From the NCBI GenBank assembly GCA_031253985.1, contig JAIRVH010000028.1, forward strand, positions 1 to 64,000: a stretch of DNA of 64,000 nucleotides. The letters run 5' to 3'. Shown piece after piece: positions 18,049 through 25,810 of this stretch; position 1 is the first letter of the stretch, and each line of letters opens with the position of its first letter. The notes below the pieces were generated by a model. That model worked only from the letters and a program-made list of their open reading frames with translations. It was not told the origin of the DNA and searched no databases. The position numbers were made by a program, and so were the translations under genes. Source of the DNA: Sphingobacterium sp. Its GTDB lineage: Bacteria; Bacteroidota; Bacteroidia; Sphingobacteriales; Sphingobacteriaceae.

Positions 18049-19524
18049 ATGGGTGTCAAAGGTATTGTATTTGGCCTCGCTCTGGCAGCATTGACTACGA
18101 AGCAAGTTTCGGCGCAACAGATGGAAAAAATGTGGGATGGTCAAGGGGGGAACAATTCGATTTCCCAAAATCGAGGTAAGTTGTTCCGTGACGGCAAATA
18201 TGCGATGTTTATCCATTGGGGGATCTATTCGCAGCTGGCAAATACCTGGAAGGGGAAAACGTTTTATGGTATAGGAGAATGGCTCATGAACAAGAGCATG
18301 GCCAATATTCCTGTTGCTGACTATATGGCTGCGGCTTCGCTGTTCCATCCGGATCATTTTGACGCAAAAGCTATTGTACAGCTAGCAAACGATGCAGGGA
18401 TGCGTTATATCGTTATTACGAGTAAACATCACGATGGATTTTCGATGTTTCATTCTAAAGTGAACCCATTCAATATTGTAGAGGCTACGGATTTTAAGCG
18501 TGATCCAATGATTGAACTTGCAAAGGCGTGTAAGGAAGGTGGGATTGGCTTTGGCTTTTATTATTCACAAAATCAGGATTGGACTTATCCTGGGGGAAAT
18601 GGAGGACCTAAGACGGATGCATCTGGTCGGGAGAAAACATTCGATGATTACTTTTGGGAGAAATGTTATCCTGAAGTAGAGCAGATCACGACACAGTATG
18701 GGCCTATAGAACTGGTTTGGTTTGATACACCTGGCGGGATGGATAAGAAGTATGCCCAAAAGCTTGTTGATCTAGTTCATAAAAATCAGCCTGGCGCCTA
18801 TGTCTCCGGGCGAGTAGGGCATGGACTTGGTGATTATTCCACTTTGGGTGATATGGAAGTGCCGCGACAGAACGTACCGGGACTCTGGGAAGCTGTGGAT
18901 GTAACAAATGATTCCTGGGGTTATGCTTGGTACGACAACAACTGGAAGAGTGCCCGTGAGATCCTATTACGTACTTTGTCGACTATTGGTCGAGGTGGGA
19001 CTTACATGTTAAATGTCGGACCTAAGCCGGATGGATCTATTCCAGAACCGGCGATCTTGGCTTTGCGGGGTGCCGGTGCCTGGATCAGGAAATATCCACA
19101 GACTGTTTACAGCGCTCAGGCTTCTCCCTGGGGACGTGCTTTGCCGTGGGGTGATGCCACGGTGCAGGGAAATAAAATTTCATTGCTGGTTTATCACTGG
19201 CCGAGCAATGGAATGCTGTTTGTCCCTGGGTTGACAAGCGATATAAAGTCAATCAGTCTACTACAATCTACAGGTAAGAAGCCCCTAACATATACCGTCG
19301 AAGGAAAATGGTTAAAAATCAATACACCGTTGGTGGCTTCTGATCCTCTTGTTTCTGTTATTGAAGTTGATCTTAAAGAAAAACCCCGCATCGAAAATAT
19401 GCTTGGTATTGACCCTGCTATAGAAACGATTGTTCCTGTTGATTTTGCTCAGGCAGAAGAATGCAATAAAAAAGGGAAATCCTGGATGGAGAAATTTGCG
19501 AATGGAAGCATGTTGTGCAGGTAG
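18049..19524 (+). CDS. GH29 alpha-L-fucosidase, C-terminus altered by frameshift
   Basis: 491 residues as read. After a signal peptide (GLALAALTTKQVSA) comes the GH29 (beta/alpha)8 barrel: FRDGKYAMFIHWGIYS, YIVITSKHHDGFSMF, and the nucleophile D226 in LVWFDTPGG. The acid/base region is less certain. The enzyme removes terminal alpha-L-fucose in the periplasm or outside the cell. The frame ends at a TAG near 19522, but the correct continuation lies in another frame: reading changes at about 19494-19503, where restoring one base after the AAA TTT codons gives K-F-G-E-W-K-H and joins the C-terminal domain. The catalytic barrel is complete, so activity may survive. Confidence 0.85.
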   Translation: MGVKGIVFGLALAALTTKQVSAQQMEKMWDGQGGNNSISQNRGKLFRDGKYAMFIHWGIYSQLANTWKGKTFYGIGEWLMNKSMANIPVADYMAAASLFHPDHFDAKAIVQLANDAGMRYIVITSKHHDGFSMFHSKVNPFNIVEATDFKRDPMIELAKACKEGGIGFGFYYSQNQDWTYPGGNGGPKTDASGREKTFDDYFWEKCYPEVEQITTQYGPIELVWFDTPGGMDKKYAQKLVDLVHKNQPGAYVSGRVGHGLGDYSTLGDMEVPRQNVPGLWEAVDVTNDSWGYAWYDNNWKSAREILLRTLSTIGRGGTYMLNVGPKPDGSIPEPAILALRGAGAWIRKYPQTVYSAQASPWGRALPWGDATVQGNKISLLVYHWPSNGMLFVPGLTSDIKSISLLQSTGKKPLTYTVEGKWLKINTPLVASDPLVSVIEVDLKEKPRIENMLGIDPAIETIVPVDFAQAEECNKKGKSWMEKFANGSMLCR

Positions 19525-19814
19525 GACAATGGAACGATAAAAGTCGTCTAACATACGAAATTGATGTTGCCAAACCTGGATATTATCAATTGGATTTAAA
19601 TTACGCGGGTGAGGGCAGGGTGGTGTGGAAGATCGAAAGTTCGTCTGGGGAGCTGTTGCAGAACCAGCAGGTGGCAGCTTCTATTTACAATTGGTATCCT
19701 TGGGGTTGGATGAAATTTAACACGGCAGGACGTCATAAAATTACTGTTTCATTTCTAGAGGGAAATGGCAATAAGGCCAGCCTCTGTGCTCTTCGATTTA
19801 AACCTGTAGAATAG
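19494..19814 (+). pseudogene. Displaced C-terminal domain of the GH29 fucosidase gene (frameshifted)
   Basis: About 105 residues in the frame -1 relative to the fucosidase, starting with EWKHVVQVGQWNDKSR and ending LCALRFKPVE. It is a beta-sandwich-like tail with no signal peptide, no start other than a doubtful GTG at 19515, and direct continuity with the end of the fucosidase. I read it as the natural C-terminal domain of that gene separated by a one-base loss (or a sequencing error), not as an independent gene. Confidence 0.75.
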
Positions 19815-19837
19815 ACTATAAGTAATCTATTCTACAG
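19804..19837. terminator. Bidirectional terminator overlapping two convergent gene ends
   Basis: Perfect 12-bp stem (19804-19815 with 19826-19837) and a 10-nt loop. It includes the last codons of the fucosidase C-terminal domain frame and of the HxlR gene. Confidence 0.7.
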
Positions 19838-20168
19838 ATGCTTCGACAATTACTTTTCGATGGTCTCTGCCCCAATTGATCATCTCTTGAATAATATTTC
19901 CGAAGGTCCGGCAGTAGGCTGTCGGCACGTATTCGATGAGTACCGGAGTATCCGGGTAAACTTTTCTGCTCACCAGTTTATTGAGTTCCATATCTTTCAA
20001 TTCTTTGGATAGCATTCGGGTTGTGATACCCGGAATACTTCTTTCAATTTCTCTAAATCTTTTATTGCCGTTACAGAGCGAATTTATAATGGGAATCCGC
20101 CATTTCCCACCTATAAAATATAAGGTATCTTGTAATGCTCTTAATTCTTCTACTTGATCTCTTTCCAT
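19827..20168 (-). CDS. HxlR-family winged-helix transcriptional regulator
   Basis: 113 residues, full length for the family. The HxlR motifs are all present: LYFIGGKWRIPIINSLCNG, then FREIERSIPGITTRMLSKEL, then GLVSRKVYPDTPVLIEY-like sequence. No regulatory cysteine is placed in the usual position of the redox-sensing members. It is divergent from a short-chain dehydrogenase gene with an 80-bp gap that holds two concentric inverted repeats, so it probably controls both itself and the dehydrogenase. Confidence 0.92.
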   Translation of the reverse strand: MERDQVEELRALQDTLYFIGGKWRIPIINSLCNGNKRFREIERSIPGITTRMLSKELKDMELNKLVSRKVYPDTPVLIEYVPTAYCRTFGNIIQEMINWGRDHRKVIVEASVE

Positions 20169-20176
20169 GTTGAATG

Positions 20177-20215
20177 TTGATATACTCTGTTATACTGGTA
20201 ACAAATGTATATCAA
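20177..20215. promoter_or_regulatory. Concentric inverted repeats, candidate HxlR operator
   Basis: A perfect 9-bp inverted repeat (TTGATATAC 20177-20185, GTATATCAA 20207-20215) surrounds a second one (TGTTA 20188-20192, TAACA 20199-20203). Both are centred at about 20196. The minus-strand -7 box of the HxlR gene (TACATTTG, 20209 down to 20202) lies inside. Confidence 0.6.
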
Positions 20216-20223
20216 ATACGCGA

Positions 20224-20231
20224 TATATTTG
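20224..20231 (+). promoter_or_regulatory. Putative -7 box of the SDR gene
   Basis: TATATTTG fits TAnnTTTG, 16 nt before the ATG at 20248 and just outside the candidate operator. Confidence 0.5.
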
Positions 20232-20247
20232 TTAAAAAATTATAACA

Positions 20248-20997
20248 ATGAGAAATTTAGAAAACAAAGTCGTCTTAGTTACAGGCGGAAATAGTGGAAT
20301 TGGTTTTGCAACAGCAAAGGAGTTTATCGAAAATGGTGCTAAGGTTATCATCACAGGCAGAAGAAGGGGGGCTGTTGAGCAAGCTGCTGACGAGATTGGA
20401 GCAATAGGTTATGTTGCGGATCAAGCTTCTCTACCGGATATTGAGAACCTATCTTTAGAGATTAAGAGCCGGTTTGGAAATATTGATATATTATTTATCA
20501 ATGCTGGTATCACCGGTGAAGGAAGTTTGATAGATACAGCATCCGAAGTGAATTTTGATGCTGTTATGGATATTAATTTAAAAGGTTCATATTTTACGTT
20601 GAGCCGCTTTATTCCACTGCTTCGGTACGGTGGATCTGTGGTTATTCTTTCATCGAATGTAGCCTCATTAAATATGCCGCAAAGCTCTATTTATCAAGCA
20701 AGCAAAGCTGCTGTTAATTCGATTGCCAGGACTGCCGCGATGGAACTTGCCGGTCGCAAAATCCGGGTGAATACGGTCAGCCCTGGTCCGACGCGTACAG
20801 AGGTGCTTAACAAGAATTATGATCAGCAGACTGTCGAAGACATTTGGAATCACTTGGCTGCATCATCTCCGCTACAAAAAATAGGAACCGCTGAAGATGT
20901 CGCAAAAATGGTTGTTTATTTGAGCAGTGATGCAGCATCCTATATCACTGGTGCCGATTTTGTTTTGGACGGAGGAATGCGAATTAAACATTCATAA
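20248..20997 (+). CDS. Short-chain dehydrogenase/reductase (HxlR-linked)
   Basis: 249 residues, classical SDR length. The cofactor motif TGGNSGIG occupies residues 12-19. The structural NAG motif is in LFINAGITG, catalytic Ser lies in VVILSSNVAS, and Y149 and K153 in IYQASKAAV complete the active site. SPGPTRTEVL follows as usual. The basic residues after the first strand (TGRRRGA) suggest NADP(H). It is the likely target of the divergent HxlR regulator; such pairs often respond to electrophiles or quinones, but the substrate is unknown. Confidence 0.9.
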   Translation: MRNLENKVVLVTGGNSGIGFATAKEFIENGAKVIITGRRRGAVEQAADEIGAIGYVADQASLPDIENLSLEIKSRFGNIDILFINAGITGEGSLIDTASEVNFDAVMDINLKGSYFTLSRFIPLLRYGGSVVILSSNVASLNMPQSSIYQASKAAVNSIARTAAMELAGRKIRVNTVSPGPTRTEVLNKNYDQQTVEDIWNHLAASSPLQKIGTAEDVAKMVVYLSSDAASYITGADFVLDGGMRIKHS

Positions 20998-21037
20998 CTT
21001 GCCGTTATAGCGCTATTAAAGAGCTTGAAGCAATAGA

Positions 21038-21076
21038 TTTATCCTTCCTATGGTACTGTCGCATACGAAGGATAAA
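21038..21076. terminator. Hairpin between convergent genes
   Basis: A 10-bp stem (21038-21047 with 21067-21076) extends inward after one mismatch by TATG/CATA. It lies between the stop of the SDR gene and the stop of the convergent cold-shock-domain gene; the T-tract is weak. Confidence 0.55.
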
Positions 21077-21142
21077 AATTTAACTTATTTCGTTCTGTGA
21101 TTTAATTATTTACTGAAAATATACTATTCGGTAATGTACGTA

Positions 21143-21985
21143 TTATTGCATCAATGTTTGTATTTTTTCGATAGAATCTTCATTCTCCAAAAACTCAACA
21201 TAAGGTAATAAGGGTTCAATATCCTTTTTGTCCATTGTTTCGATGTCTTCAAATAGCGCATTGACAAAATCATTGCAAAAAGATTTGCCAAAGCTGTACG
21301 TGTTGATTCTATCAAGATCCTCACAATTTATTTCAGTAGCGTTCAGATTAAATACGACTTCAGGTATTTCGTAGTCGCCTTCGCCTGGATAACCAATATA
21401 TCTGAACATTCTTTCTTTCCATACCCGAAATAAAATCTGATGGGACACATGTTTTCCAAAGTATTCGTATACGTTGGAAAGTAGATCGGCAGCAATTTCT
21501 TTTTCGAAAATACCAGTGACACTTTTATCAATCAATTCGGCATAAGGAATAAAAACTGAGCTGTTGAAATGAGCATCGAAATTAGCGGTAAGCATTGCCA
21601 ATATGTGTTCTTTGGGCTGGGTTCTTAAGAGTTGTCTTGCGGTCAATGAGGTTAAGTTGTGCTTTTGTTCTCTACCGTGACTGTCGGGGATGAGTACGGT
21701 ATATTCTTTATCGAGGAGTGAGATGACGTATTTCCAATCCTCAGGCCTTTTGAGAATCCTGCAGTTTTGGGCGAGGTAACCATTCCTTTTGGGATCAGGT
21801 TTTTTATCGCCGACAATCACTTCTCCAGGTTGAATAATATGTTCTGGAGGGACTTTAAACCTACGTATATGCACAAAAAGTTCTTCTCCGGAAGGTAACG
21901 CAAGTGTACCAAATCCTTTGTTATTGTCGAACCATTTGACAGCGCCGATAAACATGGCTGGAGTTGAGTTTTGTTTCAATAACAT
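21143..21985 (-). CDS. Cold-shock-domain protein with a large uncharacterised C-terminal region
   Basis: 280 residues. Residues about 11-75 form a cold-shock-like OB fold: FIGAVKWFDNNKGFGTL holds an RNP1-like KGFG, and ELFVHIRRF corresponds to RNP2. The remaining 200 residues are acidic and helical and resemble nothing I can name. They include DYEIPEVVFNLN and a C-terminus rich in Glu and Asp. The usual CspA protein is only about 70 residues, so this is an unusual fusion. An internal Met (21955) just before the cold-shock domain is an alternative start. Stand-alone gene, probably cytoplasmic and nucleic-acid-binding by inference from the OB fold. Confidence 0.65.
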   Translation of the reverse strand: MLLKQNSTPAMFIGAVKWFDNNKGFGTLALPSGEELFVHIRRFKVPPEHIIQPGEVIVGDKKPDPKRNGYLAQNCRILKRPEDWKYVISLLDKEYTVLIPDSHGREQKHNLTSLTARQLLRTQPKEHILAMLTANFDAHFNSSVFIPYAELIDKSVTGIFEKEIAADLLSNVYEYFGKHVSHQILFRVWKERMFRYIGYPGEGDYEIPEVVFNLNATEINCEDLDRINTYSFGKSFCNDFVNALFEDIETMDKKDIEPLLPYVEFLENEDSIEKIQTLMQ

Positions 21986-22076
21986 AAAGGTAATGAATAA
22001 ATGCCTTTATTAGGTATTGAAAATGAAATATTTGCAATTATTTGTTGTAAAAGACTGTCTTTTTCTAAAAATTTAT

Positions 22077-23015
22077 CTACTTCATGGGCTGTGGGAAAGA
22101 TTTTCGAAAGGCTAGGGGGGACATATTTGTTTTGGCTTTAAAAAGTTTGTTAAAAGATTGTGGATGCCCAAATCCTAATCCATAGGCGACCTCACTAACC
22201 GATAGGTTGGTGACGGACAGCTGCTCTTTCGCTCTCTCAATAATCTTTTGCTGTATAAAATGCTGAGTGTTTTCACCAGTCTGGAGACGTAGCATATCTG
22301 TTAGGTAACTAGCGGAAATATGCAGCTGCTGAGCAAGATACTGTACTGTAGGAATGCCTTGTTCGATCGACTTATTGCTTGAGAAATATTCTTCAAGTAG
22401 TCCTTCCAGCTTTGCAATGAGCTCATTATTGACTGCTTTTCTGGTAATAAACTGCCGTTTATAAAAACGATTGGCATAGTTTAATAATAATTCTATATAC
22501 GAAATTATAACATCTTGGCTAAAGTCGTCGATTCGGTTTGCTAATTCCTCTTCAATACGCTGGAAGATAGCAATGATGCTTTCTTTTTCCTTCTCGGATA
22601 AATGCAGGGCTTCATTTGTTGAATAAGAAAAGAAGCCATAATACTTTATTTTCTTTGCCAGGGGATAATTCCATAGAAAATCCGGGTGTATCAAAAGGGT
22701 GTATCGGGAGCATACCTCACCATCATTGGTACCATGGTTTCCAATGATCTGATTTGGAGCTGCAAACAGAAGGCCACCTTGGTCAAAATCGTAATAACCT
22801 TGTCCATATAGCAGTTTTCCTGTAACAGGTGGTTTATAGGATATTTTATAAAAATTAAGCACATGCGGTTGAGGCATGCGATTTAACAGAACTTGATTGG
22901 TCGTTCCATTGACGATACTGACCAAAGGGTGCGCAGGCATGGGGAGACCAAAGGCACGATGAATATCGGATAAAGATTCCATTTTTTTTGGAAAGGCTTT
23001 TTGTTCTTTTTTCAT
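22077..23015 (-). CDS. AraC-family transcriptional regulator
   Basis: 312 residues. The N-terminal half is a cupin-like sensor (YGQGYYDFDQGGLLFAAPNQ). The C-terminal AraC DNA-binding domain (about 210-310) includes LAQQLHISASYLTDMLR and VAYGLGFGHPQSFNKLFKAK, then MSPLAFRK. The SDR gene lies 70 bp upstream on the same strand, separated by a perfect 16-bp hairpin. In similar Bacteroidota pairs the regulator controls the neighbouring SDR; here the order puts the SDR first. Confidence 0.9.
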   Translation of the reverse strand: MKKEQKAFPKKMESLSDIHRAFGLPMPAHPLVSIVNGTTNQVLLNRMPQPHVLNFYKISYKPPVTGKLLYGQGYYDFDQGGLLFAAPNQIIGNHGTNDGEVCSRYTLLIHPDFLWNYPLAKKIKYYGFFSYSTNEALHLSEKEKESIIAIFQRIEEELANRIDDFSQDVIISYIELLLNYANRFYKRQFITRKAVNNELIAKLEGLLEEYFSSNKSIEQGIPTVQYLAQQLHISASYLTDMLRLQTGENTQHFIQQKIIERAKEQLSVTNLSVSEVAYGLGFGHPQSFNKLFKAKTNMSPLAFRKSFPQPMK

Positions 23016-23030
23016 TCTTGAATTTACATA

Positions 23031-23067
23031 ATTCTCGTTTACGATAAAACCTATCGTAAACGAGAAT
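23031..23067. repeat. Perfect 16-bp inverted repeat between SDR and AraC genes
   Basis: Arms 23031-23046 and 23052-23067 with a 5-nt loop. No T-run follows on the minus strand. It ends 15 bp before the AraC start codon and 18 bp after the SDR stop, so it could be a terminator/attenuator or an operator. Confidence 0.7.
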
Positions 23068-23085
23068 GAATAATTGACTTACAGA

Positions 23086-23928
23086 TTATATGGAAAGTCC
23101 TTGTGCTTGGGCCGAAATTGCATCCCATTCTTCCCAGGTATTTATTCTTTGAGCGTAGATGTCACGTACCCAAGATAAGTTTCCTTTTCCAAGATTGAGC
23201 CTCAATGGAGGATTTACTGTATCAACTATACTGAAGATCGCAGCAGGTGTTGCATTTGGATCACCTTTTTGCATCTGACCTAATTCATTGAAAAAATGAC
23301 TTTTGAAATCGCGGTAGATATCAAGTCCCGCAGCGAATTGTAATGACTCCTGACTTCCAAATTCGGTGGCATAAGCCCCGGGTTCTATAATCGTGACGTT
23401 GATCCCAAAATCTTTAACTTCCAGTGCCAGGCTTTCGTGTATGGCTTCAAAGGCCCATTTTGAGGAACAGTAGTAACCGATGACGGGTAATGTGACGTGT
23501 CCAAGGTTACTTGATGTCCCTAGAATATGACCATGTCCTTGTTTGCGTAGAATGGGTAAAACAGCTTGGATAACAGCTACTGGGCCAAGGATATTGGTTT
23601 CGTATAGTTTTCTGATGTCATCCATGTTCGCCTCTTCGATTGTCCCAACTAGCGAATAGCCCGCATTATTAAGGACAATGTCTAAGCGCCCAAAATGCTC
23701 ATATCCTTGTTCTACTGCGGTCTTCACTTTTTCAGTATCGGTCACATCGAGTTCCAGCGACAATACATTATCGCCATATTTTTCGTTGAGATGCGCTATT
23801 GCCGAAAGTTTTCGAGCTGTCGCAATGACCTTGTCGCCTCTTTTAAGGGCTGCTTCTGTCCAGATTTTTCCAAATCCACGCGAGCTTCCGGTTATAAACC
23901 AGATTTTATTTTCAGATTGTTGTGCCAT
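23086..23928 (-). CDS. Short-chain dehydrogenase/reductase (AraC-linked)
   Basis: 280 residues when started at the ATG giving MAQQSENKIWFITGSSRGFG; an upstream in-frame ATG at 23967 adds 13 residues not expected in the family. The cofactor motif is ITGSSRGFG with TARK after the second strand, favouring NADP(H). The NAG motif is in VLNNAGYSLVG. The active-site Ser is in HILGTSSNLGH, and Tyr/Lys are in YYCSSKWAFE. The group resembles oxidoreductases annotated SDR family NAD(P)-dependent with a longer C-terminus. The AraC regulator lies directly downstream. Confidence 0.88.
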   Translation of the reverse strand: MAQQSENKIWFITGSSRGFGKIWTEAALKRGDKVIATARKLSAIAHLNEKYGDNVLSLELDVTDTEKVKTAVEQGYEHFGRLDIVLNNAGYSLVGTIEEANMDDIRKLYETNILGPVAVIQAVLPILRKQGHGHILGTSSNLGHVTLPVIGYYCSSKWAFEAIHESLALEVKDFGINVTIIEPGAYATEFGSQESLQFAAGLDIYRDFKSHFFNELGQMQKGDPNATPAAIFSIVDTVNPPLRLNLGKGNLSWVRDIYAQRINTWEEWDAISAQAQGLSI

Positions 23929-24224
23929 ATTTTTTCTTTTGGTAACACAAATTTCTAGAAACCGCAATCAAAAAAATTAGCCCAATTAGGGTGATGTGTA
24001 GCCGAAACGAGTTTTGGTAGGAATTCATGGAAAATTCCTTCTTTTATAGAAAGGCATTTTGCGAAAAAGGCGAGGCTACATGGTCTACAATATGGGCCAA
24101 AACATCGGCGGTTAAGAAAATGTGACTGCGGGGAACCTTATAAGATTGATGAACTGTCTTCTGTTTTTAAGTTGTTGTTGTGTAGGGTTATATGGTGTAA
24201 AAAAGTCATTTAATTTATTTTTCG
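23929..24224. other. Intergenic region without recognised genes
   Basis: No coding frame worth reporting. It contains an imperfect inverted repeat around 24019-24045 (GGAATT ... AATTCC), upstream of the SDR gene, which could be part of its control region. The rest shows nothing I can name. Confidence 0.4.
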
Positions 24225-24232
24225 TACCTTTG
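24225..24232 (+). promoter_or_regulatory. Putative -7 box of the glycine betaine transporter operon
   Basis: TACCTTTG fits TAnnTTTG. No good -33 element is seen. Transcription from here would give a leader of about 330 nt before the ATG at 24567. Confidence 0.5.
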
Positions 24233-24238
24233 TACTGT

Positions 24239-24566
24239 CAAAAGACAGCATAGCGTGAGTTTATTCCGCTATTGCCGATGCGCCTGAATGGCAGGGTTTA
24301 GGTTGTTCGTAATACTTGTTGAAGTATATTTTGGAGATGCTTTAGTGCATTTCGTCTTTAAAAGATTAGTTTCTTTTTCATCATTGCTCTTATCGAACGG
24401 AGAGTAAAGTATGTTAGTTATAAGTTGATTGAACTGAATAGTAGGATTTCGATCACACGAACTCGACTGTAGGGATATTTTTATTTCAATGAATACAACG
24501 TAGGTGTTTAACCTTAGTGGATTACTTATGTCCGGATGGTTTACCGATGTTTAAAAAAATTAAAGA
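24239..24566 (+). promoter_or_regulatory. Long structured 5' leader of the glycine betaine transporter operon
   Basis: Within about 110 nt there are four consecutive small hairpins: ATAGCG/CGCTAT (24250-24272), TGCC/GGCA (24273-24293), ATACTT/AAGTAT with a GTTG loop (24312-24327), and GAGATGC/GCATTTC with one G-U pair (24334-24353). I do not recognise a known riboswitch consensus. A regulatory leader is inferred from length and structure only. Confidence 0.4.
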
Positions 24567-25808
24567 ATGGATAAAACTAGAAATATAAAAGTAAAAGTGG
24601 AGGACTTAGTGCTTGTTTTTGGAAAACAGAAGAAGCAAGCTCTGAAATTGCTGAATGAAGGTTTCTCCAAAAAGGAGATCTTAGCAAAAACGGATTGTAC
24701 GATTGGGATCAATAAAGCTAATTTTGAAATTTTCGAAGGGGAATTTTTTGTTATCATGGGACTTTCTGGCAGCGGTAAATCTACCTTGCTTCGATGCCTC
24801 AATCGTTTGAATGAGCCGACATCGGGTAAAGTATTTATTAATGGTGAGGATATTACGGGAAAAAATAATAAGGACCTCCTTGAGGTTCGCCGAACAGAAA
24901 TGAGTATGGTTTTTCAGAAGTTTGGGTTGTTGCCCCACCACACAGTACTGAGCAATGCTGCCTTCGGTTTGGAACTCAGGGGGGAGGAAAAGGAGAAACG
25001 CGAATCTAAAGCCCAAAAGGCGCTTGATATAGTTGGTTTGAATGGATTCGAGCAACAGCTGCCCGCTCAGCTCTCTGGCGGTATGCAGCAGCGTGTCGGT
25101 TTAGCCCGTGCGCTTGCAAATGATCCCGAAGTATTACTGATGGATGAAGCATTTTCAGCATTGGATCCCCTGATTAAAACTGAAATGCAGGATCAGCTGC
25201 TTGAGCTCCAGGATAATCTGCAAAAAACAATTGTATTTATTACGCATGATCTGGATGAAGCAATCAAATTAGGCGATCGTATTGCCATTATGAAGGATGG
25301 CGTTATTGAGCAGATCGGTACAGCGGAAGATATTCTTACAAATCCGGCAAGCGAGTATGTTAAAGCTTTTGTGGAAAAGGTAGATCGTAAATCCATTATT
25401 TCAGCAGGATCGCTGATGTTTGAAAAACCCACTGTCGTGCGTTTCAAAAAAGACGGTCCAGAGGGGGCTTTGCGGAAAATGAGAGCTACTGGAATAGAAA
25501 TTCTGCCTGTAGTGGATGCACATGATACTTTTCTTGGATTTGTTCACATAAATGAAGTTATTCAGTCGGCAAAGCGCAAGGATCCTACTGTAGAATCCAT
25601 TATACATACCAATGTTCCAACGGTATCAAAGGAAGTGACCGTAGAAGAAATGCTACCCTTGATATCGGAGGTCAGATCGCCTATTGCTGTTGTGAATGAA
25701 CACAGTCGCTTATTGGGTATCGTTACACAGACCTCCTTGATTATCGAGGCCACAAAATATAATGAAGAAGAAATTATTGAATTAAAAGAGAAAGCAAATA
25801 ATCAGTAG
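24567..25808 (+). CDS. Glycine betaine/proline ABC transporter, ATP-binding subunit (ProV/OpuAA type)
   Basis: 413 residues. The N-terminal 40 residues match the ProV-type lead-in (GFSKKEILAKTDCTIGI). Then come Walker A GLSGSGKST (residues 65-73), the Q-loop, signature LSGGMQQRVGLARA, Walker B VLLMDEAFSALDP and the H-loop ITHDLDEA. The C-terminal 130 residues form two CBS domains (around RKMRATGIEILPVVDAHDTF and LISEVRSPIAVVNEHSRLLG), which in OpuA sense ionic strength or cyclic di-AMP. First gene of a three-gene operon (gaps 2 and 1 bp) for osmoprotectant import. Confidence 0.93.
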   Translation: MDKTRNIKVKVEDLVLVFGKQKKQALKLLNEGFSKKEILAKTDCTIGINKANFEIFEGEFFVIMGLSGSGKSTLLRCLNRLNEPTSGKVFINGEDITGKNNKDLLEVRRTEMSMVFQKFGLLPHHTVLSNAAFGLELRGEEKEKRESKAQKALDIVGLNGFEQQLPAQLSGGMQQRVGLARALANDPEVLLMDEAFSALDPLIKTEMQDQLLELQDNLQKTIVFITHDLDEAIKLGDRIAIMKDGVIEQIGTAEDILTNPASEYVKAFVEKVDRKSIISAGSLMFEKPTVVRFKKDGPEGALRKMRATGIEILPVVDAHDTFLGFVHINEVIQSAKRKDPTVESIIHTNVPTVSKEVTVEEMLPLISEVRSPIAVVNEHSRLLGIVTQTSLIIEATKYNEEEIIELKEKANNQ

Positions 25809-25810
25809 AA

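Noticed and set aside
19515..19814. Independent small gene starting at GTG 19515
   Set aside because: Its frame extends upstream in continuity with the fucosidase (E-W-K-H-V-V) and it has no signal peptide, so it is the frameshifted C-terminal domain.
23031..23067. Terminal inverted repeat of an insertion sequence
   Set aside because: The two arms are 5 nt apart with no transposase gene or target duplication nearby; it is a single hairpin.
24501..24551. Small leader peptide (GTG start, ending MSGWFTDV) before the glycine betaine transporter genes
   Set aside because: Sixteen codons with no recognised attenuator logic or ribosome-stalling motif; chance frames of this size are common.
24239..24566. 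Known riboswitch class in the transporter leader
   Set aside because: I could not match it to any consensus I know (no cyclic di-AMP, SAM, glycine or cobalamin signature), so I report only a structured leader.
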